DNA of 5,408 nt from Phycisphaerae bacterium (GTDB taxonomy: Bacteria > Planctomycetota > Phycisphaerae > Sedimentisphaerales > SG8-4), in the NCBI GenBank assembly GCA_030613765.1, contig JAUWLI010000223.1, positions 1-5,408 of the forward strand. The letters run 5' to 3'. Shown here piece after piece: positions 1 to 4,395 of the stretch. The position numbers and the translations under genes are program-made. Under the pieces are notes generated by a model. It was not told where the DNA came from. It worked only from the letters and a program-made list of their open reading frames with translations, and searched no databases. Every line of letters begins with the position of its first letter. Within the stretch, counting starts at the first letter, position 1.

Positions 1-217
1 TTACGATCCAGTCGTTGTACTCCAGTCGATCTATTATTCGAATAACGGTAACGCGGTGTATTCCAAGTGTTTTTGCGATTGAATTATTGCTCTTAAAGCA
101 ACCGTATTTACTCGCACCGAAGCGCAGGATATGGGCTATAATAATCTTCTCCGGCCAGGCGAGATCCGTTCTTTTGGAGAGCCAGTCGTAAACAATGGTG
201 AATTCGATCTTCGTCAT
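1..217 (-). CDS. Winged helix-turn-helix protein, N-terminal part (runs off left edge)
   Basis: Seventy-two residues are visible from the ATG at 217 before the frame leaves the window with no stop. Residues 44-69 form a clear helix-turn-helix: SNNSIAKTLGIHRVTVIRII has the A-x3-G-x5-V spacing of a recognition unit, followed by DRLEYNDWIV, which reads like the start of a wing. The preceding segment (MTKIEFTIVYDWL) resembles the N-terminus of phage replication or DnaD-like proteins that carry a MarR/HTH_36-type domain, which is family knowledge. A G-rich stretch (ACGGGGTCACGG) just upstream may serve as ribosome-binding site. The gene starts 27 nt after the methyltransferase stop and is probably cotranscribed with it. 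It could be a replication initiator N-terminus or a transcriptional regulator; without the C-terminal half the two cannot be separated. It is confidently a gene and a DNA-binding fold, but the exact role is open. Confidence 0.75.
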   Translation of the reverse strand, partial: MTKIEFTIVYDWLSKRTDLAWPEKIIIAHILRFGASKYGCFKSNNSIAKTLGIHRVTVIRIIDRLEYNDWIV

Positions 218-233
218 CCGTGACCCCGTTGCA

Positions 234-263
234 TTGATTAATTATTATTGATTAATGATTAAT
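234..263. repeat. AT-rich TTGATTAAT direct repeats at gene junction
   Basis: TTGATTAAT occurs at 234-242 and 248-256, with an overlapping TGATTAAT at 256-263. The cluster covers the last codons and stop of the methyltransferase gene and the short spacer to the next gene. Related AT-rich strings occur at several other gene junctions in the window (about 1799, 3598, 3840 and 4391). No function can be assigned. Confidence 0.4.
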
Positions 264-1024
264 GCTTCTACTATCCGCTCTCCGAGCCACTTTGCGACCG
301 GGACTGTGACTGCGTTTCCGACGGAGCGTTCGCGAGCCGAGTTAGGTATTCCGTCAGTCCATCCAGCAGGGAATCCTTGAAGAGACTCCCGCTCATTGTG
401 TGATAGCACACGTAAGCCCCTCTTTGGTCCCTCGAAAACATGATTTTCACGATATCCGCTTCTCCCTCGTCGTGTATTAATACCCAGTAGGGCCGCAGTG
501 TTTTTACTCCTCTTTTCGCCATTGCTCTTATTTGTTTTGGTGTTTTCGCAAATTCTCCTGAACCGATCAAGGGTTTCTTTGTTATCGAATCCTGCCACGA
601 ACTCACGATTCCTGCTCTGACCTGTAAACGCCGCACTGTTAATTGACACAACAACCACAAAGTATGAGAGACAGTCCAACGCGAGTCCGAATTCAAGTAC
701 ATCAGGTGCAGGAACATTTTCGCGGAGAATCCACCTGGGTTTGCATCTGTAGACCATTGCGAGAAAGTATCCCGACAAGTCTGGTTTGCGCGTTCCATGA
801 AAAGCTGAAGGTGTGCTTCGAATGGGGCAAGGGTCTCCGCCCACAATGCCCATGCAGGGTCGGACTTCGTTTTTGGGTACATCAGGGAAGTGCCTGTTGA
901 GGATTGTGAGACAGTGTTTGTCATTTTCCACCTGAAAAGTGCATTTTAGTCCTGCCTGTTCGAGCCCGAGGTCCAGGCCGCCGACGCCCGAAAACAAGCT
1001 GCCGAATTCCAATAATTTATCCAC
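245..1024 (-). CDS. Compact DNA (cytosine-5-)-methyltransferase, phage type
   Basis: This protein transfers a methyl group from S-adenosylmethionine to C5 of cytosine in DNA. The conserved motifs are present in order. Motif I is FGSLFSGVGGLDLGLEQAG, and motif II is around VENDKHC. Motif IV is GGDPCP, with the catalytic Cys and a PCP instead of the usual PCQ. Motif VI is RENV, motif VIII is QSRNR, motif IX is around LSHNERESLQGFPAGW, and motif X is SVGNAVTVPVAKWLG. The region between motifs VIII and IX, which holds the target-recognition domain, is only about 65 residues, so the recognition site is probably short; it cannot be read from sequence. I prefer the GTG at 1024 (259 aa) because family members start a few residues before motif I. 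The frame stays open to an ATG at 1135 (296 aa), but the extra 37 residues look unlike the family, and neither start has a strong Shine-Dalgarno. No obvious partner endonuclease lies next to it, so an orphan anti-restriction role is likely (inference). Confidence 0.93.
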   Translation of the reverse strand: MDKLLEFGSLFSGVGGLDLGLEQAGLKCTFQVENDKHCLTILNRHFPDVPKNEVRPCMGIVGGDPCPIRSTPSAFHGTRKPDLSGYFLAMVYRCKPRWILRENVPAPDVLEFGLALDCLSYFVVVVSINSAAFTGQSRNREFVAGFDNKETLDRFRRICENTKTNKSNGEKRSKNTAALLGINTRRGRSGYRENHVFEGPKRGLRVLSHNERESLQGFPAGWTDGIPNSARERSVGNAVTVPVAKWLGERIVEALIINQ

Positions 1025-1157
1025 AAGCGCAGAATTCCCATATCGGTTGAAAGATAATGTTAAAAAGTGGCCGGGGCCGCTGGGACTACAGATCCATCTA
1101 ACGGTAAACGCACCGGCCGCCATCCATGCAATCATTTAGCCCGCACTCAGGGCTTCG
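1025..1157 (-). other. Leader between secreted-protein gene and methyltransferase, with weak stem-loops
   Basis: The frame upstream of the preferred methyltransferase start is open, but its residues do not look conserved. Right after the stop of the upstream gene, AGCCC (1138-1142) and GGGCT (1150-1154) form a 5-bp stem with a 7-nt loop, without a good U-run. Closer to the methyltransferase, GGCCGG and CCGGCC arms about 40 nt apart precede a run of five T on the minus strand. Either could be a weak terminator or leader structure; neither is convincing alone. Confidence 0.25.
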
Positions 1158-1724
1158 TTAAAACCGATACAAGACAGACACCTTACCCATAATCTTGTCG
1201 GATTCGTCCTTGTGTGACGCTGCAAGAGCACCCTCAAAAGTCCGGAACTCCGCCACTGTTCGCAGGATTATCTCTTTGGCAATATCGACGTCCGTGCCGG
1301 CGACAAAAGCATACATACCATCGTTGCCGGTTACTGTCGTATTAAAGCCTAAAAACGGCTTGCCAAGAACTACGGGCTCATACGATAAGTGTCTGAGAGC
1401 ATACACGCCCCAGGCAGGATCTGCATCGCTTCCCGGCCATAAATGCACCGTCGGGCCGAACTCGAACATATTGTGACGATAGCCAAATAGCAGAGAAAAC
1501 TCGTTGTCCGGGTTATCGACATCCGGCCCGATTCCTATCCCCAGCACAAAGTACGTCGGGTCCATCTCTTCTATTTCCGCACTTTCAAAGTCTACTCCTA
1601 TAAGACAGTCCATCGGCGGCGGCTCGCCGATAATCAACTCTTCCAGACTCATCGCCCGGACTACACCGCCCAGGCACAGAACCATTGCCACCGTCAACAC
1701 AATTCCCATTTTTACTGTTTTCAT
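1158..1724 (-). CDS. Exported protein, probable small outer-membrane beta-barrel
   Basis: The 188-aa product starts with a classical signal peptide: positively charged MKTVKM, a hydrophobic core at residues 7-22 and a plausible signal-peptidase I site after Ala24 (VVRA). There is no lipobox. The mature part has several segments of alternating polar and apolar residues rich in Gly, Tyr and Phe, such as EFSLLFGYRHNMFEFGPTVH, WGVYALRHLSYEP and KVSVLYRF. It ends in a terminal Phe preceded by alternating aromatics, the C-terminal signature of Gram-negative outer-membrane barrels. I do not recognise a specific family. The start is supported by GAAAGGA, about 8 nt before the ATG. A secreted barrel-like protein among phage DNA-metabolism genes suggests a host-altering (moron-like) gene, for example one acting on receptors or superinfection, but this is inference. 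Alternatives are a periplasmic beta-sandwich or a host gene in a prophage. Confidence 0.75.
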   Translation of the reverse strand: MKTVKMGIVLTVAMVLCLGGVVRAMSLEELIIGEPPPMDCLIGVDFESAEIEEMDPTYFVLGIGIGPDVDNPDNEFSLLFGYRHNMFEFGPTVHLWPGSDADPAWGVYALRHLSYEPVVLGKPFLGFNTTVTGNDGMYAFVAGTDVDIAKEIILRTVAEFRTFEGALAASHKDESDKIMGKVSVLYRF

Positions 1725-1798
1725 ATTCGAATCCTTTCAAAATTGCCCCGCTTATTAGCAGCGGCGGCTGGTTAATTTGCTGATTTTTTCCCTTTCGA

Positions 1799-1813
1799 TT
1801 GATTATTGATTAA
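1799..1813. repeat. AT-rich TTGATTATTGATTAA repeat in 104-nt spacer
   Basis: The spacer 1725-1828 has no gene. It holds two tandem TTGATTA units and a weak 5-bp stem (CCGCT and AGCGG, around 1748-1764). The Shine-Dalgarno of the secreted-protein gene lies at its left end. No promoter with good -35 and -10 boxes was seen. Confidence 0.35.
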
Positions 1814-1828
1814 AGTTTTCGATCAATA

Positions 1829-2290
1829 CTATCCATCGTCAACGACTGCCTCCGGTAAGAGCTTCTGGATGCCGTTTTCCTTTGCGATTTGATAGAATGT
1901 TTTCCTCTGATTGTGACTGTAAAGATAAGACATAAATACCTGCAGGAATTCCACCTGCGAAAGTTCTATCATTGCCATTTGCGCATCGAGCCAGTCGGCT
2001 ATTATCTTCCAGGCAGTGCGCTCGCTCTGTTCTTTGATACGTTTTTCCGTATTGCTTGTTGATCTGCGCACGGCCGAGCGCAACACATTCTCACAAGCAT
2101 CGATTTGGGCTGGCAGCTTAAATGACATGCTCGTGCCGTTGATGGGAATAGTAAAAGCAATTCCTTCGACCCGGCCTATCGGATCGTACTCCTTGAGAAT
2201 CTGTTTTGCCCCACTTTGAGCAAGTTTGTTTTCAATCCAGGAGATTGATCTACTCGCTGACACCTGTGAAGTATAGTTTTTTAATGTCAT
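1829..2290 (-). CDS. Phage protein of unknown function (153 aa)
   Basis: The product begins MTLKNYTSQVSASRSISWIENKLAQSG and resembles a group of conserved hypothetical proteins I associate with environmental and gut tailed phages. Those begin with a similar MTLKNYTS motif, have a central RLPA/KLPA-D-AC segment (here FKLPAQIDACENVL) and a later ERTAWK-DW segment (here SERTAWKIIADWLDAQMAMIE). This resemblance is from memory, not from a search. The N-terminal half is predicted mixed alpha/beta, the C-terminal half mainly helical. There is no signal peptide, transmembrane segment or recognisable catalytic motif. It starts 3 nt after the stop of the 66-aa membrane protein gene, with GAGAGTGAG as a possible ribosome-binding site that overlaps that stop, so translation is likely coupled. 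The function is unknown; its place among DNA-metabolism genes suggests an early gene. Confidence 0.8.
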   Translation of the reverse strand: MTLKNYTSQVSASRSISWIENKLAQSGAKQILKEYDPIGRVEGIAFTIPINGTSMSFKLPAQIDACENVLRSAVRRSTSNTEKRIKEQSERTAWKIIADWLDAQMAMIELSQVEFLQVFMSYLYSHNQRKTFYQIAKENGIQKLLPEAVVDDG

Positions 2291-2293
2291 TAC

Positions 2294-2494
2294 TCACTCT
2301 CGATCAATCTCCGGCACTGCCGGCTTTTTCCCTTTAATGTCCGTCCAGGTCTGGCACGCTAAACCTACGGCTATTAAACCAGCCACTATCAGGGCCATTG
2401 AGGTTTGCTCGATGTCCTTCACCAGATACACGCCCAATAGAATTACTGACATTCGCTTCGGTATCTGCACATTACTCATGTCCGGTAGGTTCAT
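2294..2494 (-). CDS. Small membrane protein (66 aa)
   Basis: From the ATG at 2494 the product is 66 aa. It has one strong hydrophobic segment at about residues 32-50 (SMALIVAGLIAVGLACQTW), preceded by a shorter apolar stretch (SVILLGVYLV) and followed by a charged tail (KGKKPAVPEIDRE). A one- or two-helix membrane topology is possible. The start is chosen because GAAGGGA lies about 8 nt upstream, while the longer open frame to 2599 would overlap the DUF5131 gene by over 70 nt and adds unlikely sequence. It begins 32 nt after the DUF5131 stop and ends 3 nt before the next gene. Two-helix topology and size would also fit a holin-like protein, but no lysis genes are nearby, so I assign no function. 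Confidence 0.65.
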   Translation of the reverse strand: MNLPDMSNVQIPKRMSVILLGVYLVKDIEQTSMALIVAGLIAVGLACQTWTDIKGKKPAVPEIDRE

Positions 2495-2526
2495 TCTTTG
2501 AATCCCTTCATAAAATATTTCAAATC

Positions 2527-3372
2527 TTAAATTCTTATTTCCGCCGGATACTCCTGAAATCTCAAATCTGGAGGCCATTCTTTCGGTTTCTTGCTGCACT
2601 TGCCCTTGACGGTGACTTGCTTAACGAATACGGGGACATTAGAATCTCGGCATTGCTCCACAATGTCCCGTATCCATTCGGTTTTGCAAGGCCGTTGTTT
2701 CGGCCCGGATTCGCAGCCGACGATTACCCAGTTGAGTTTTCCGTATGGCCCTTCCTTGAGTGCAGAGCCTGAAATATATCCTGTTGCTGGGGGGCCGGCT
2801 GGAAATTTACACATATCATCTAATTCAACGCTCTCCAACATTGGCTCAATACTGACAAACCGCACTGCGGCGGGAATTTGCAGCAATATCGGGATGTTCT
2901 TGTTAGCATCGGCTTGGGTTGAGATTGATGCACCGAGCCAGATATTTGACCAGGGCCATCTGCGCACCCAAAGCAATTTTTTGTTTTTGCGTCTTTTTCT
3001 TACTACATCGAGAGTTTTGCTCAATCTCTGCCCCTCTTTTGAAAAATACATTTTCATGCGTTCAGGGCGTTTCGTTAGTATTTGATAGATATGGTTGGTT
3101 ACTCCTATTACAGCCATCACCTTATCAATAAAATCGAACGGCACTTTCGGATGGAACAAATCCGACATCGAGCAGACGAATATCTTGCGGGGCTTTCGCC
3201 AGTGCAAAGGTATATCAAGCCTGTCTTTGTGGCATTGAACATCATCGAATGGTCGGCCTTTCCAGAACCGTGTCGCTATTGATTCTGCGTAGCAATGCTT
3301 ACAGCCGTCAGATATCTTCGTACAACCTGTAACCGGATTCCACGATTCTCCTGTCCATGGTATCTTAGTCAT
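2527..3372 (-). CDS. Phage Gp37/Gp68 family protein (DUF5131), radical-SAM-like
   Basis: The 281-aa product carries the hallmarks of the Gp37/Gp68 (DUF5131) family, common in phages and some bacteria. An N-terminal W-N-P-x-T-G-C leads into CTKISDGCKHCYAE (Cys17, Cys24, Cys27). Then come IFVCSMSDLFHP (64-75), QILTKRPERM (97-106), NIWLGASIS (143-151), RFVSIEPML (171-179), WVIVGCESGP (215-224) and a final VFVKQ. The Cys cluster is C-x6-C-x2-C, not the canonical radical SAM C-x3-C-x2-C, but the (beta/alpha) layout suggests an iron-sulfur radical SAM relative; the substrate is unknown. The ATG at 3372 is chosen because family members begin near MTKI-W-T. The frame extends to a TTG at 3441, which adds 23 unconserved residues. 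This ATG overlaps the stop of the 48-aa gene by one base, so translational coupling is expected; its own ribosome-binding site (GGTAGTGA) is weak. A lysine/arginine-rich stretch (125-138) looks like a lineage-specific insert. Confidence 0.93.
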   Translation of the reverse strand: MTKIPWTGESWNPVTGCTKISDGCKHCYAESIATRFWKGRPFDDVQCHKDRLDIPLHWRKPRKIFVCSMSDLFHPKVPFDFIDKVMAVIGVTNHIYQILTKRPERMKMYFSKEGQRLSKTLDVVRKRRKNKKLLWVRRWPWSNIWLGASISTQADANKNIPILLQIPAAVRFVSIEPMLESVELDDMCKFPAGPPATGYISGSALKEGPYGKLNWVIVGCESGPKQRPCKTEWIRDIVEQCRDSNVPVFVKQVTVKGKCSKKPKEWPPDLRFQEYPAEIRI

Positions 3373-3518
3373 TACGTCACTACCAACCGGTATATAGCCA
3401 CCCAAGCCAGCACATGATAGAACAATCGAATTGCCCACCAACAGGTCGCCATTAGCGCTATATTCTTTTGCTCCTGAAGATAGTAAAATTCATCTATCTC
3501 ATGGCCGTCATAGTTCAT
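3372..3518 (-). CDS. 48-aa membrane peptide, translationally coupled to DUF5131 gene
   Basis: The product is MNYDGHEIDEFYYLQEQKNI followed by a hydrophobic, tryptophan-rich helix (about residues 21-47, ALMATCWWAIRLFYHVLAWV and on). The start has a strong Shine-Dalgarno, AAGGAGTGAAGAAAATG, with 8 nt between GGAG and ATG. The stop TAA shares its last base with the ATG of the DUF5131 gene. The acidic N-terminus and single apolar helix predict a one-pass membrane peptide with the N-terminus probably outside or a tail-anchored arrangement; topology is not certain. I recognise no family. The good ribosome-binding site plus overlapping stop and start argue strongly that it is translated, either for its own sake or to deliver ribosomes to the poorly initiated downstream gene. 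Confidence 0.65.
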   Translation of the reverse strand: MNYDGHEIDEFYYLQEQKNIALMATCWWAIRLFYHVLAWVAIYRLVVT

Positions 3519-3532
3519 TTTCTTCACTCCTT

Positions 3533-3575
3533 AAAAAAACCGGATGGGCATCACCGCCAGGCAACAAGCCCGGTT
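3533..3575 (-). terminator. Possible intrinsic terminator or attenuator before the 48-aa gene
   Basis: On the minus strand, AACCGG (3570-3575) pairs perfectly with CCGGTT (3538-3543), with extra GC pairing inside, followed at once by seven T residues (minus strand of 3533-3539). The loop is large (about 26 nt), which weakens the case. The T-run ends right beside the Shine-Dalgarno of the next gene, as in an attenuator. A 22-codon open frame (3531-3599) overlaps it but has no ribosome-binding site. Confidence 0.4.
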
Positions 3576-3605
3576 CGTATTTCTATCCTTTTGGCACATT
3601 AATAA

Positions 3606-3818
3606 TCAATGCCCCCCCGGTTGACTTAACAGTAATTTGCGCAACCTGTCCCTGTGACGTTGAAGTTCGGCTTCGGTAAGCGCCTCCATATACCGCCCGC
3701 AATCGCTGCACTTACATCTTGCGAACATTAAATACGTATTGAGTATTTTTTCGCACTTCCCACAGTACCAGTGCGTCACTTCCTTTTTCCTCGACATGAT
3801 CGAATACCTCCTTAACAT
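3606..3818 (-). CDS. Small zinc-ribbon protein
   Basis: The 70-aa product has two cysteine knuckles: YCGKC (Cys19, Cys22) and CKCSDC (Cys35, Cys37, Cys40), about 15 residues apart, the layout of a zinc ribbon. The C-terminal part (EALTEAELQRHRDRLRKLLL) is a charged amphipathic helix. No catalytic motif is visible. Proteins of this kind are common in phage genomes and usually of unknown function; DNA, RNA or protein binding are all possible. Two starts compete: ATG 3818 gives MLRRYSIMSRKK and ATG 3797 gives MSRKK (63 aa). Both have the same ideal AAGGAGG with 9 nt spacing, because the initiation region is tandemly duplicated. The 3' end carries a run of seven G on the coding strand just before the stop. 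Confidence 0.8.
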   Translation of the reverse strand: MLRRYSIMSRKKEVTHWYCGKCEKILNTYLMFARCKCSDCGRYMEALTEAELQRHRDRLRKLLLSQPGGH

Positions 3819-3834
3819 GATCGAATACCTCCTT
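3794..3834 (-). promoter_or_regulatory. Tandemly duplicated Shine-Dalgarno plus start codon
   Basis: A 20-bp unit reading AAGGAGGTATTCGATCATGT on the minus strand occurs twice with a period of 21 bp (3815-3834 and 3794-3813). Each copy has a perfect AAGGAGG and an ATG, and both ATGs are in the same frame of the zinc-ribbon gene. Since 21 is a multiple of three, the upstream copy simply adds seven residues (MLRRYSI). Confidence 0.85.
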
Positions 3835-3864
3835 TTTTATTTATTAATTATTATCTATTATTTA

Positions 3865-4122
3865 TTATTGCAGCCGGCATGAGACGGGCAGGATTGTCCT
3901 GCCTGTGGAAACCACGGAACCGTCCCACTCAAGTACGGAAGCTGTGGCTATGTGTATGCGTACACACCGCCGCCCCATGCCGATATAAGCTCGGTGCGGG
4001 CCGCTTCCTTTCGGCTTAACCGGAACTATTGACTTTTCAAATGTTGCCGGTCTCTCAACCGGCTCGATCCTCTGGACTGTCACGATGTCGCTAACGTAGT
4101 CATCGTTAGATTCGGGTGTCAT
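3865..4122 (-). CDS. Hypothetical protein (85 aa)
   Basis: The frame from ATG 4122 encodes an 85-aa protein with a polar, acidic N-terminus (MTPESNDDYVSDIV), a Pro/Lys linker (IVPVKPKGSGP) and a likely beta-rich C-terminus (RAYIGMGRRCVRIHIATASV, then LEWDGSVVSTGRTILPVS). No family or motif is recognised. The ribosome-binding site is weak (GGCTGAG). The gene is accepted because it fills the interval on the common strand, its codons look like those of its neighbours, and no competing frame is better. It begins about 40 nt after a strong intrinsic terminator, so its expression needs read-through, antitermination or an unseen promoter. Near its 3' end GGCAGGA and TCCTGCC (3887-3903) form a perfect 7-bp hairpin with a 3-nt loop inside the coding region. 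The spacer to the next gene is nearly pure A+T. Confidence 0.6.
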   Translation of the reverse strand: MTPESNDDYVSDIVTVQRIEPVERPATFEKSIVPVKPKGSGPHRAYIGMGRRCVRIHIATASVLEWDGSVVSTGRTILPVSCRLQ

Positions 4123-4141
4123 TTACTCAGCCAGATTTGAA

Positions 4142-4162
4142 CCCCGCAGGAAATCCTGGGGG
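4142..4162 (-). other. Bulged hairpin between terminator and 85-aa gene
   Basis: On the minus strand, CCCCCAGG and CCTGCGGGG form an 8-bp stem with one bulged C and a loop of ATTT. Its left arm can also pair with either arm of the terminator just upstream (GGGGGC with GCCCCC, or CCTGGG with CCCAGG), so the two structures compete. That is the geometry of an attenuator, though no ligand or leader peptide is evident. Confidence 0.4.
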
Positions 4163-4163
4163 C

Positions 4164-4198
4164 TAAATAAAACCCAGGGAACTTTCGCCCCCTGGGTT
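4164..4198 (-). terminator. Strong intrinsic terminator (minus strand)
   Basis: AACCCAGGG (minus strand of 4190-4198) pairs perfectly over 9 bp with CCCTGGGTT (minus strand of 4171-4179), separated by a 10-nt loop. It is followed by a T-rich tract (TTATTTA) continuing the TT of the stem. The plus strand lacks a T-tract after the stem, so the terminator acts on leftward transcription coming from the nuclease gene. Confidence 0.75.
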
Positions 4199-4220
4199 CG
4201 GAGGAGGGTGATGAAAAGCT

Positions 4221-4330
4221 AAGAAATAAAGGCCGCGTGGGATCATCCCATCTATGCCATCCATGGCCTCGCGGCCAGGCCGGAATTACGGATTAACAGC
4301 GAGATATAGGGAGAAATTGTCCCGGCCTTG
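4221..4330 (-). ncRNA. Candidate structured RNA ending in a three-way junction
   Basis: Read on the minus strand, AGGCCGG (4322-4328) pairs with CCGGCCT (4277-4283), and four further AATT pairs extend the stem beyond a 3-nt bulge. Directly adjoining with no spacer is a second element, 4231-4276. In it GGCCGCG closes with CGCGGCC over 7 bp and encloses two small hairpins, GCCATGGATGGC and TGGGATGATCCCA, giving a three-way junction. It is followed by TTTATTTCTT, a terminator-like tail. A weak promoter-like pair lies just upstream. It may be a free small RNA of about 110 nt, or the 3' untranslated end of the nuclease transcript. No known RNA family was recognised. Confidence 0.35.
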
Positions 4331-4338
4331 TGAAAAAA

Positions 4339-4368
4339 ATAATTACTTACTCTGTTTTAAGTTTTCAA
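4339..4368 (-). promoter_or_regulatory. Weak sigma70-like promoter candidate
   Basis: On the minus strand TTGAAA (4363-4368) is followed after 18 nt by AATTAT (4339-4344), which matches the -10 consensus at four of six positions. Transcription would begin near 4332, at the edge of the structured element. AT-rich spacers give such matches by chance, so this is only a candidate. The same gap also holds a 4-bp stem (CCCG and CGGG, 4376-4390) just after the nuclease stop. Confidence 0.22.
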
Positions 4369-4395
4369 AGAACCGCCCGTTAAGACCGGGATTGA

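Noticed and set aside
271..924. A 217-aa open frame on the minus strand in another frame of the methyltransferase.
   Set aside because: It lies wholly inside the methyltransferase gene, whose motifs I-X are intact. Its product is low-complexity at the end (QSQSRSQSGSESG) and shows no family motif, so it is best explained as a shadow.
3531..3599. A 22-codon frame (MCQKDRNTNRACCLAVMPIRFF) between the zinc-ribbon and 48-aa genes.
   Set aside because: It has no ribosome-binding site at proper distance and overlaps the putative terminator; two cysteines are not enough to support a gene.
4123..4150. A tRNA T-loop-like GGTTCAAATC on the minus strand, which could hint at a tRNA or attachment site.
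   Set aside because: The flanking bases do not form a T-stem, no anticodon or acceptor arms can be drawn, and no integrase is in the window.
4200..4222. A strong plus-strand Shine-Dalgarno (GGAGGAGGGTG) followed by ATG AAA AGC TAA.
   Set aside because: It gives only three codons and lies between minus-strand terminators with no plus-strand gene after it; probably a coincidence of purine-rich sequence.
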